Source of the DNA: an uncultured Lentisphaeria bacterium
GTDB taxonomy: Bacteria > Verrucomicrobiota > Lentisphaeria > Victivallales > Victivallaceae
Assembly (NCBI GenBank): GCA_937888615.1
Contig: CALABZ010000298.1
Span: forward strand, 1 to 13,205
Length of the DNA stretch: 13,205 bases
Reading direction: 5' to 3'
Shown piece by piece: positions 6,437 to 13,159 of this stretch. The notes below the pieces were generated by a model. The model saw only the letters and a program-made list of their open reading frames with translations, was not told where the DNA came from and did not search any database. The position numbers were made by a program, and so were the translations under genes. Position 1 is the first letter of the stretch. Each line of letters opens with the position of its first letter.

Positions 6437-7054
6437 ATGGATTCGCATAAAAAATTATTTGTTCTGGGGGACAGCATTTCCATGCACTACGGGTCCTATT
6501 TGAAAGACTTTATTGAACCCGATTTCTCATATACCCGGAAAGGCGAGGGAGAGGCCGCCGGAGATTTGAACATGGGTTCCGCCGTTAACGGCGGCGATTC
6601 CAAAGCCTGTCGCGAATACCTGAAAATGCTGTTGGCCGACAAGAGCCGTCATTATGACATCCTGCTCTGGAATTGCGGACTTCATGACATCAAGACGACG
6701 GAACAGGGGCGGCAGGTGGAATTGGAGGAATACCGGGCTAACCTCGAGGATGGTGTGCAGCAGGTTTTGGCGAAGGGCGATATATTCCTGATCTGGCTGC
6801 GTACCACACCGGCCTTCGAGGAAGTTCATAATCGCGCCTGTCCGGAATTCAAGCGTTTTCACAAGGACGTCATCGACTACAACAAGGTGGCGGACGCCAT
6901 TATGCGGGCCAACAACGTGCCTGTGATCGATCTCTACCGGTTCACATTGAAGTTCGGCACGGAGGCTGTGGCCGACCATGTGCATTTTGTCGATGAAATC
7001 CGAAAATTGCAGGCGGCGTTTATTGCCGGCAGTATTTTTGCCCTGGTTAGATAA
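6437..7054 (+). CDS. Small SGNH/GDSL-type hydrolase, probable carbohydrate or acyl esterase
   Basis: A 205-residue single-domain protein. Block I is FVLGDSIS with nucleophile Ser13. Block II is probably NGGDS (Gly52/53). Block III reads NCGLHD (79-84), so His83 stands where the usual GxND motif has Asn. Block V is DHVH (Asp180, His183). The fold and residues fit an esterase or deacetylase. There is no signal peptide, so it is probably cytoplasmic. I choose the ATG at 6437 because a purine-rich AGAGG ribosome site precedes it and family members begin a few residues before the GDS strand; the open frame extends to a GTG at 6350, but that stretch is unlike the family. The next gene starts 22 bases after the stop and is also SGNH-like, suggesting a two-gene operon. 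Substrate unknown. Confidence 0.82.
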   Translation: MDSHKKLFVLGDSISMHYGSYLKDFIEPDFSYTRKGEGEAAGDLNMGSAVNGGDSKACREYLKMLLADKSRHYDILLWNCGLHDIKTTEQGRQVELEEYRANLEDGVQQVLAKGDIFLIWLRTTPAFEEVHNRACPEFKRFHKDVIDYNKVADAIMRANNVPVIDLYRFTLKFGTEAVADHVHFVDEIRKLQAAFIAGSIFALVR

Positions 7055-7076
7055 ACTCTGTCGTGTCGCATAACTC

Positions 7077-8951
7077 ATGAAAGAAAATCTGAACATTATC
7101 TGTGCCGGTTCCAGTATCAGTTGGACCGGCGGCCTGATCGCCGGATTCGTCGGCGGGCTTGACCGGAAAATCCGCTTCTCCGGCGGTCACGTGTTTCCCG
7201 GACAAGTACGGCATTGCGGCGGCGCGCCGTACCGGCATTTTAAACTGTTCGATTCCGAGGGGCTGCTCCTTTCCGGGAACGGCAGTTTCCTTGAATTCGA
7301 CTTTACCGGCGACACCCTGTATCTCTGCCAGTTGATACAGCGTACATCCGCCTATGGTGAGATGAACGTTTACGCCGACGGGGAACTTGTCGATTCATTC
7401 GATAACCGCAATCCGACGCTCGGAAGCGATTCCGTAACCTTTACCGGTGACGGTTCCCGGACGATTTTTCCGTTGGGACGTCCGTTTACCTTCAACCATC
7501 GAGTTCGGCGCAACGGTATTCTTTTGTGGGGGGAGATCAGCCGCCATGATTACGATGAAATGAATTTTGCGGGGCGTGATTATCTGGTTATTCGTTCATT
7601 GGATGCCGACAGTCGGGTCGAACATGTGCTGGTGTTTCCGTCCGCGCCAGGGGCCGGGACCCGGATTACGGCGGAGTTCTCATACGGTGAGAGCATCGGC
7701 TACGTGGCCTGTACCGTGGGCGAAAACGACCGCGGCGAAATGGAAAGCGTATACGGTTACGCCGGGCCGAAGCCGAATTACGGACTCGATTTCCGTTACA
7801 CCAATCCGAAAGCATTGCGGAAAATATCGCTGCCGGGCGGCGGAAAGCATCGGGTTCGCCTGGAAATTGTCGGTGGCGTCGATCCTTATTTTATCTTTAA
7901 TTTCGCAGCGAATCGCGCGTTCAATATCGTGAATGCCGGTATCGGCGGCTGGCACCTGCGTTTCTTTATGAATGATGACCGGGGACGCAACGTAGACGCC
8001 GCCCTTGCGCTGTTGAAGCCCGATGTGATGTTTCTTGAATATTCAGCCAATGACGACTGGTATTATTTTCAGCGCAAGGCCCGGGGCAAATCCCGCTCTG
8101 TGAGCGATGACGAACTTTTCGACAGTCCCCTGCTTGAACTTTATTCTTTGAAAGACCATCGGGTTGAGAACTCTTCCTGTGAAATCCTGGAGCTTGCCCC
8201 CGATAGCCTGCGCGCGGAAGGCATTTTCGGCACGGAACCCGGCGACATTGCCCGGATCGGCAATGAAATCCGGGAGATTTCCGCCGTGGACGGCGACCGG
8301 ATCTATTGGGATGAACCGCTTTCGGACATGGAAGCGCGGGAAGTGACGGTCCGTTCGCTGAACGCTTATGAAGAAGACTTCGGGAAGTTGATTGAGCGCA
8401 TCCGCGCCCGTTACCCGGAGGTGACGCTGTTCCTGACCGCTCCCGCGAGGGCGAATTATGACCGCCGTCAATTGTGGGGATATGATTTCGCCCTGCGCCG
8501 TCTGGCGGCGCGGTATCGCGATTGCCACGTGATTGATACGAAAGCGTATTTCGCTTCTTTCCGCCCCGACGACTGGGTGGAACACGAATTCGTTTCGGAC
8601 GGCGGCAAGGTGTACGAACTGCCGTGGACCGGTTATTCGCAGTATTTTGAATTGACGCCCGAATACGATTTTGCGGTTGAATGCACCGACCGTTTTGAAG
8701 CGGCTTTTTATCAGGAATTCAGCCTGTCGGACCCGGTCGAATCCGATCCGCGCAAGGCGTTCTGGAAATTGAGCGATCCGGTGCCGATGCGGTTGGTTTT
8801 CAAAACGCCGCCGCCTTCGGGCGCCCGTTTCAGTATCCGTTATTCGCCGGACGGCTGGAGCCATGACTACTGTCATCCCAACCCTGCCGGATGCGAAATC
8901 TACACCAACGCCTACTATACGGAATTGATGAAAGTATTGGAAAACCGCTGA
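7077..8951 (+). CDS. Large SGNH-type hydrolase with beta-rich insertions
   Basis: A 624-residue protein in which SGNH blocks are spread along the chain: GSSIS (Ser13 as nucleophile, Ser12 replacing the usual Asp), NAGIGG (Gly289 region), EYSAND (Asn325) and a terminal DYCHPNPAG (Asp597, His600). About 250 residues of beta-rich sequence separate blocks I and II, and further inserts lie at about 345-430 and 500-590. The segment near 119-205 (VTFTGDGSRTIFPLG, RRNGILL, then a PGAGTRI strand) resembles the small beta domain found in phage tail-fibre proteins, and the C-terminal insert has a similar FKTPPPSGARFSIRYS strand. No signal peptide or membrane segment is seen. The start at 7077 is the only one that keeps block I, but it lacks a clear ribosome site, suggesting coupling to the gene 22 bases upstream. 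Probably a carbohydrate or acyl esterase; substrate unknown. Confidence 0.75.
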   Translation: MKENLNIICAGSSISWTGGLIAGFVGGLDRKIRFSGGHVFPGQVRHCGGAPYRHFKLFDSEGLLLSGNGSFLEFDFTGDTLYLCQLIQRTSAYGEMNVYADGELVDSFDNRNPTLGSDSVTFTGDGSRTIFPLGRPFTFNHRVRRNGILLWGEISRHDYDEMNFAGRDYLVIRSLDADSRVEHVLVFPSAPGAGTRITAEFSYGESIGYVACTVGENDRGEMESVYGYAGPKPNYGLDFRYTNPKALRKISLPGGGKHRVRLEIVGGVDPYFIFNFAANRAFNIVNAGIGGWHLRFFMNDDRGRNVDAALALLKPDVMFLEYSANDDWYYFQRKARGKSRSVSDDELFDSPLLELYSLKDHRVENSSCEILELAPDSLRAEGIFGTEPGDIARIGNEIREISAVDGDRIYWDEPLSDMEAREVTVRSLNAYEEDFGKLIERIRARYPEVTLFLTAPARANYDRRQLWGYDFALRRLAARYRDCHVIDTKAYFASFRPDDWVEHEFVSDGGKVYELPWTGYSQYFELTPEYDFAVECTDRFEAAFYQEFSLSDPVESDPRKAFWKLSDPVPMRLVFKTPPPSGARFSIRYSPDGWSHDYCHPNPAGCEIYTNAYYTELMKVLENR

Positions 8952-8961
8952 TAATCAGCGG
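8945..8961. terminator. Perfect 7-bp hairpin shared by two convergent stop codons
   Basis: CCGCTGA (8945-8951) and TCAGCGG (8955-8961) form an exact inverted repeat around TAA. The left arm ends with the TGA of the large SGNH gene and the right arm begins with the complement of the methyltransferase TGA. Read on the minus strand, the stem is followed by TTTT, so it could act as a short intrinsic terminator for the nagA operon; on the plus strand no T-run follows. Confidence 0.4.
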
Positions 8962-9809
8962 TCGACCAGCAGCCGGGCGGACGCGCCGGCGGGGAGGGGG
9001 CGTCCGCTGGCGTCCGGGATGGTCATCTCCATGGCTTCGACTTTTCCTTTTTTGCCGAAAACGTCGCGGAGCATGTATTCCAGCACCAGCGGCGAAAATC
9101 CCGGCGAATGACAGCTCAGGATCACGAAATAAGGTTTGCCGGTGTCAATAAGCTGGCGGCAGGATTCCATCAGGGGCCCGATGTTTTCCTCCATTTTCCA
9201 GACCTGTCCCTTCGGGCCGCGTCCGAAACTGGGCGGGTCGAGGGTGATGCCGTTGTATTTCGAACCGCGCCGGATTTCCCGCGCGGTGAATTTAACCACG
9301 TCGTCCACGATCCAGCGGACCGAATCCGGGACGGAGGGATTCATGGCCTGAATCTGGCGTCCCCAGTCGATCATGCCCTGGGCGGCGTCCACATGGCAGA
9401 CCTGTGCGCCGGCCGCGGCCATGGCCAGCGACCCGATGCCGGAGTAGGCGAAGAGATTCATGGTACGGACTTCACCGGACATGTTGCGGATAACGTCGCG
9501 GGTCCAGTCCCAGTTGTCGTATTGTTCGGCGAAAAAACCGAGGTGCCCGAAATTGGTGGGCTTGATCAGCAGTTTGAAGCCGCTGTAGAGGATCTGCCAG
9601 GATTCCGGCAACCCGCCATTGAGGTAGCGCCATTTGCCGCCGCCGCTGGAATTGCGTTCGAAAACGGCACAGGCGCTGTCCCATTCCGAGGCGGGCAGGG
9701 AGGGTTTCCAGAATGCGTTCAGGGCGGGGCGGATGATCCGGTATGCTCCAACCTGTTCAAGTTTCATCAGGTTGCCCGAATCCAGCAACCGGTATTGTTC
9801 GAGGGTCAT
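8955..9809 (-). CDS. SAM-dependent methyltransferase of the RlmI/RlmK (COG1092) type
   Basis: A 284-residue class I methyltransferase, probably acting on RNA. The SAM-binding motif I is MNLFAYSGIGS (about 117-127), with an acidic residue after the next strand (HVDAA, Asp141), a VDDVVKF segment (169-174), and the catalytic-type DPPSFGRG (191-198), which is typical of the rRNA methyltransferase families RlmI and RlmK. The preceding HLGFFAEQ corresponds to the conserved TGxFLDQ-like segment of those proteins. It lacks an N-terminal PUA domain and is shorter than RlmI. I choose the ATG at 9809: its AGGAG ribosome site overlaps the nagA stop codon, which lies only seven bases upstream; the longer frame to 9878 would overlap nagA by 62 bases. 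The exact target nucleotide cannot be deduced. Confidence 0.78.
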   Translation of the reverse strand: MTLEQYRLLDSGNLMKLEQVGAYRIIRPALNAFWKPSLPASEWDSACAVFERNSSGGGKWRYLNGGLPESWQILYSGFKLLIKPTNFGHLGFFAEQYDNWDWTRDVIRNMSGEVRTMNLFAYSGIGSLAMAAAGAQVCHVDAAQGMIDWGRQIQAMNPSVPDSVRWIVDDVVKFTAREIRRGSKYNGITLDPPSFGRGPKGQVWKMEENIGPLMESCRQLIDTGKPYFVILSCHSPGFSPLVLEYMLRDVFGKKGKVEAMEMTIPDASGRPLPAGASARLLVDR

Positions 9810-9816
9810 GGGGAAA

Positions 9817-11046
9817 TTACTCCTGGGACGGCGGCGTATAACGGTAGTTCCGTTTGCCTGCATTGTAAATGATTTCACCTTTGCGCACCGTCATCAGCGG
9901 TTTGTTGTCGGTGCGGGAGAATACGGCGAAGTCGGCGCGTTTGCCGGGCTGGAGAACGCCGCGGTCATTCAGGTTCAGGATCATGGCCGGGTTCAGCGAC
10001 ACGCAGGCGGAGGCGCTGGTGTCGGCCATGTGTGAATAACTCATCAGTTCGTGCCAGCCGCTGTCCAGCAACCGGGTGGAACCGGCCAGAATGCCTTTCG
10101 GGGTTCTGGATACGCCGTTTTTGATGACGATCCGGGTCGCGCCGAGGGTATATTCACCGTCCGGCATACCGGCGGCCTGAACGGCGTCGCTGATGCCGAT
10201 CACCTTGTCGAACGGTTTGCAGCGGCAGGCCATGTCAACCATGCGGGGGTTCAGGTGTTGCCCGTCGAGGATCAGTTCAATGGCGACGCGCTCGTCGGTC
10301 AGGGCGATGCTGGTCAGGTTCTGGTCGCGCTGGTGCAGCGGCGGCATGCCGTTGAAAAGATGGGTGACACAACGCGCCCCGGCGTCGATTGCGCGCAGAG
10401 TCGATTTGTCGTCGGCGATACTGTGTCCCATGGATGGCAGGATATTGTTCTCCACCAACAGTTCGACCAGCTTCACCGCGTCTTCCAGCTCGGGCGCGAA
10501 AGTCATTTTAACGATTTTGCCGCGGGCGGTGGCGATGAATTCGCGTATCAGCCCGAGGTCGATTTCCTTCAGGTCGTTCTGTTCCATCGAACCGGCCTTG
10601 ACCCGGTTCAGGAACGGTCCTTCGATGTGTATGCCGACGGGTTCGGCGCCGGGTTGTTCCTGTCCGATGGATGCGCTCAGCAGATCGAGGGTTTCCAGCA
10701 TTTTCGCCCTGGGGGCGGGCACGATGGTGGGAACGAAACTGGTGACGCCGCGTTCGGCCAGGGTCCGGCTCATGCAACTGATGGAATTCGGGCTGTTGCC
10801 GGGCTGGGAGCAGTCGAAGCCTCCGGCGCCGTGGATATGGCTGTCGATGAATCCGGGGGTAATGTAGGCGTTCTCAAATTCGTAAATTTCAACTTCGCGG
10901 TCGCGGGTAAAAGCGGAAACCCCGCCCACGGCGAGAATACGCTCATCGCTCCGCAAAATCGCACATTTCGGCATTGATTTATGCGGAGTCAGGCAGTAAT
11001 CTACAATATATAGCGTCCGTTTCCGGCCGATTTGACTTTTTTCCAT
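9817..11046 (-). CDS. nagA: N-acetylglucosamine-6-phosphate deacetylase
   Basis: Hydrolyses N-acetylglucosamine-6-phosphate to glucosamine-6-phosphate and acetate, in amino-sugar catabolism and cell-wall recycling; cytoplasmic. The 409-residue amidohydrolase has the expected motifs in order: PGFIDSHIHG (His70, His72), HIEGPFLN (Glu142), MGHS (His208), THLFNGMPPLHQRD (His229), DGQH (His264) and ISDAVQAAGMPDG with the catalytic Asp287. Length and motif order match the family. The ATG at 11046 has a CAGGAG ribosome site six bases upstream. It is the first gene of a two-gene operon with a methyltransferase whose ribosome site overlaps the nagA stop. It is divergent from the GntR/LacI-type regulator gene, with 159 bases between the two starts, so that regulator could also affect nagA. 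No nagB or sugar transporter is in the window. Confidence 0.93.
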   Translation of the reverse strand: MEKSQIGRKRTLYIVDYCLTPHKSMPKCAILRSDERILAVGGVSAFTRDREVEIYEFENAYITPGFIDSHIHGAGGFDCSQPGNSPNSISCMSRTLAERGVTSFVPTIVPAPRAKMLETLDLLSASIGQEQPGAEPVGIHIEGPFLNRVKAGSMEQNDLKEIDLGLIREFIATARGKIVKMTFAPELEDAVKLVELLVENNILPSMGHSIADDKSTLRAIDAGARCVTHLFNGMPPLHQRDQNLTSIALTDERVAIELILDGQHLNPRMVDMACRCKPFDKVIGISDAVQAAGMPDGEYTLGATRIVIKNGVSRTPKGILAGSTRLLDSGWHELMSYSHMADTSASACVSLNPAMILNLNDRGVLQPGKRADFAVFSRTDNKPLMTVRKGEIIYNAGKRNYRYTPPSQE

Positions 11047-11070
11047 AAAGCAGCTCCTGATACTATGGGA

Positions 11071-11099
11071 AATATAACGCCAACGCGCGCCGAATACAA
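11071..11099 (-). promoter_or_regulatory. Probable nagA promoter
   Basis: On the minus strand TATATT (complement of 11071-11076) is a good -10, with TTGTAT (complement of 11094-11099) as a weak -35 at 17-base spacing. Transcription would start near 11064, leaving a short leader with the nagA ribosome site. The -35 match is poor. Confidence 0.4.
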
Positions 11100-11137
11100 A
11101 TCCGGAAGAAAAATTATGTTTTTAAACCTGAAAGGGG

Positions 11138-11166
11138 TTGACATTTTCAATGGTCCATTGTATTAT
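11138..11166 (+). promoter_or_regulatory. Strong sigma-70-type promoter of the regulator-prepilin operon
   Basis: TTGACA (11138-11143) is a perfect -35; exactly 17 bases later TATTAT (11161-11166) matches the -10 at five of six positions. Transcription would start near 11173, about 33 bases before the regulator ATG. This is the best promoter match in the window. Confidence 0.7.
11148..11160. promoter_or_regulatory. Palindromic operator candidate inside the promoter spacer
   Basis: CAATGG-T-CCATTG is a perfect 6+1+6 inverted repeat that lies wholly in the spacer between -35 and -10. A protein bound here would block RNA polymerase. The obvious candidate is the GntR/LacI-type regulator encoded immediately downstream, by autorepression. 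No second copy was noticed in the window. Confidence 0.55.
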
Positions 11167-11205
11167 ATATTATAGAAACACAGTGCAATAATATGAGAAG
11201 ATGAA

Positions 11206-12270
11206 ATGACCCGGGTTTTAAAGTACAACGAAGCGAAACAGAAGATTATTCAGTATATCAACGATAATCAGTTGCGGGTAAATGATAAACTGCCCCCCGA
11301 ACAGGAATTGTGTTCACTGTTGGGCATGAGCAATATGCCGGTGCGCCAGGCGCTCGGCGAATTGCAGACTTGCGGCGTTCTGCGCAAGGTCAAGGGAGTG
11401 GGCACGTTTCTGGCCAAGAACTTCGAGCATGAAAAATACACCAGCAAGACGGCTTTTCTCAGCGTCAATCACCTGAACTATCCGGCGGGCAGTGTTCGTG
11501 AAGAGTTGATCTCGGCGCTGAAGAAGCGCGGCTCGGAATGCCTGTTCTTTTATTCGGGGAACGCCCTTGATGCGGACATTCTCGAACAAATGGGCCGGTG
11601 CGACCGTTTTATCGTTTCGGGTTTTCTGAATCCGGAATGGGTGACCGCGGTGAAAAGTTTCGGCAAACCGATTGTCCAGCTCGGCGTCGCCTCATTCGAA
11701 ACGGGGTTGTGCAAAGTGTCCTTTGACTATGTCAATATTTTTGAAACGATTTTCCGGTATTTCCAGGGCGAGGGCTATTCGCGTTTCGCGGCAATCCTGC
11801 CGCACCCGGAAACCACCTGCGAAGCCTCCCATATCATAAAGTGCTATCATACCGCCGCCGCCGGATGCGGGGTCGAGGCTCCCCTTGGACTGGTACAATC
11901 CCTGCCCGATAAATTCCCGATTGCCTGGTGTTCCGAATTCCTTCGGCGAAACCGGCAGGAGTTTGAGGTACTGATTACGTCGCCGATAGCCTTGAACCTG
12001 ATGATGTTCGACCGTCATTGGGGATCACTTACAAAGGGCAAGCCGCTGGTCGTTTATGTGGGAGGCGGGGTTTTGCCGGAGGAATTCGATTCCCTGCCGG
12101 ATATGTATCGGATGGTAGGCGAAGGATCGATGCTTTCAAAAGCCGTCAGTATCCTGTTTGATTATCCCCATAGTTTTCTTGAGCACGGCGTGATCGAAAT
12201 GCAGACGTCGTTTCTGAGCCGTAATCTGTCTTATAAGACTTCGATCGATATTATGAATGAAACACCCTGA
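11206..12270 (+). CDS. GntR-type DNA-binding regulator with LacI-like sugar-sensing domain
   Basis: A 354-residue transcription factor. Residues about 7-75 are a GntR winged helix (KIIQYINDNQLRVNDKLPPE, then SNMPVRQALGELQTCGVL and the wing KGVGTFLAK). Residues about 80-345 resemble the periplasmic-binding-protein-like effector domain of LacI/AraR-type regulators, with a DYVNIFETIFRYFQGEGYSR segment equivalent to the usual Asp-...-Gly-(Y/H)-x-x-(I/F) motif and repeated V/I-rich strands. A sugar or oligosaccharide ligand is likely from the family but not visible in the sequence. It has a near-consensus promoter with a palindrome in its spacer, indicating autoregulation. The prepilin-like gene begins 19 bases after its stop, so the two are probably co-transcribed. 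This pairing is recurrent in Lentisphaerota as far as I recall. Confidence 0.85.
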   Translation: MTRVLKYNEAKQKIIQYINDNQLRVNDKLPPEQELCSLLGMSNMPVRQALGELQTCGVLRKVKGVGTFLAKNFEHEKYTSKTAFLSVNHLNYPAGSVREELISALKKRGSECLFFYSGNALDADILEQMGRCDRFIVSGFLNPEWVTAVKSFGKPIVQLGVASFETGLCKVSFDYVNIFETIFRYFQGEGYSRFAAILPHPETTCEASHIIKCYHTAAAGCGVEAPLGLVQSLPDKFPIAWCSEFLRRNRQEFEVLITSPIALNLMMFDRHWGSLTKGKPLVVYVGGGVLPEEFDSLPDMYRMVGEGSMLSKAVSILFDYPHSFLEHGVIEMQTSFLSRNLSYKTSIDIMNETP

Positions 12271-12274
12271 ATAT

Positions 12275-12281
12275 AAGGAGG
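12275..12281 (+). promoter_or_regulatory. Consensus ribosome binding site fixing the prepilin start
   Basis: AAGGAGG lies eight bases before the ATG at 12290. It is placed wrongly for the in-frame ATG at 12257, which lies within the upstream regulator gene, so it settles the start of the prepilin-like gene. Confidence 0.8.
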
Positions 12282-12289
12282 TTGGTGTG

Positions 12290-13006
12290 ATGAAGCAGAA
12301 AAGAATTTTTACACTCATAGAGCTTTTGGTTGTTATAGCTATTATAGCTGTTTTAGCATCCATGCTGCTGCCGGCGCTGAACAGCGCCAGAGCCAAAGCC
12401 AGGGCCATTTCGTGCCTGAGCAACGAACGGCAAGTCGGTATGGCGCTGCGAACTTATATTGACGGTAATGAGGATTATTTCCCGGTTTTCAACTCTCCCT
12501 TCTTATGGTCACAGCAACTGATCGAAAACAAATATGCCCCCGATATCAAGACCTTCCTTTGCCCGGAACTGAGCACGTGGAATGCAAGCGGACAGTTGGC
12601 CACATACCGGGCATCGACTGCAGATCCTTTTCAGTATCCAGCCCAGGGGATCGGCTTGAACGGTTATCTTGCCGGATGCAATAATAGTGGCGACGTCAAT
12701 TATAATAAATATCCCGACGGCAGTTTGAAAATAGCCAAATTGGCGCGTATCGGCAATCCGTCCGAGGTTTACATGGCTATGGATACGATTATTAACCTGA
12801 CCACCGGCCCTGCCGACGGCAAGGGGTATTATGTGGTTATGCGCAGTCAGGGCTCGAAATACCAGGCGAATGCGCGCCACAGCAAAGGCATTAATATCCT
12901 GCATGTGGATGGGCATGCCATCACCTTTAAAACGAAAACGGAATTCAATATCTATCTGGAAATCGGTTGGGGCGGTTCCAAATGGACCAATAACGACTGG
13001 TTTTGA
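12290..13006 (+). CDS. Prepilin-like secreted protein with H-X9-DG domain
   Basis: A 238-residue type II/IV-pilin-like protein. Residues 1-6 (MKQKRI) form a short basic leader; residues 7-28 (FTLIELLVVIAI then IAVLASMLLPAL) are the class III hydrophobic helix with the conserved glutamate at position 5 of the mature chain (Glu11). The residue before the presumed cleavage site is Ile, not the classical Gly. NSARAKARAISCLSNERQVGMAL follows as in Lentisphaerota/Planctomycetota pseudopilins. Near the C-terminus HSKGINILHVDG is the H-X9-DG motif of the prepilin-processing-associated family. The role is unknown; it could be a pseudopilin in a type II-like secretion system or a surface protein. Codons for the N-terminal helix are strikingly AT-rich (18 G/C of 60 at 12301-12360) beside 39 of 60 in the next 60 bases. 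Confidence 0.9.
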   Translation: MKQKRIFTLIELLVVIAIIAVLASMLLPALNSARAKARAISCLSNERQVGMALRTYIDGNEDYFPVFNSPFLWSQQLIENKYAPDIKTFLCPELSTWNASGQLATYRASTADPFQYPAQGIGLNGYLAGCNNSGDVNYNKYPDGSLKIAKLARIGNPSEVYMAMDTIINLTTGPADGKGYYVVMRSQGSKYQANARHSKGINILHVDGHAITFKTKTEFNIYLEIGWGGSKWTNNDWF

Positions 13007-13044
13007 TCAACCTAATTGAAGCATAAAAAGGAATTTGAAGAAAG

Positions 13045-13159
13045 ATGAAGAAGATTGCACTCGTTACCCTAATTATTTCCGGGGCCTTGTCTCTTTTATC
13101 CGCGGAGGCGGTGAAGGCCTCGAGCTTCGGATTTAATTCGGAGAACGCCACTGAATGCC
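13045..13159 (+). CDS. N-terminus of an exported protein, truncated by adapter sequence (possible beta-helix enzyme)
   Basis: Only 38 codons are real. The ATG at 13045 has a purine-rich GAAGAAAG stretch before it. Residues 1-21 (MKKIALVTLIISGALSLLSA) are a good Sec signal peptide. The next residues, AVKASSFGFNSENATEC, resemble the start of right-handed beta-helix proteins of the pectate-lyase-3 type, where an FGA/FGF-x-(P/S)-x-(D/N)-AT/DT segment precedes the first helix; this is a weak inference from about 17 residues. It follows the prepilin gene by 38 bases and probably belongs to the same operon. From 13160 the frame runs into TruSeq adapter and meets an artificial TGA at 13180-13182, so no C-terminus should be annotated. 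Confidence 0.65.

Noticed and set aside
8043..8876. Minus-strand open frame (277 codons) opposite the large SGNH gene
   Set aside because: Shadow frame, Arg/Ile-rich without domain features; the plus strand has all SGNH blocks.
10051..10977. Long plus-strand open frame (308 codons) opposite nagA
   Set aside because: Antisense shadow of a well-supported deacetylase gene; composition is Gly/Asp/Val-rich with no motif.
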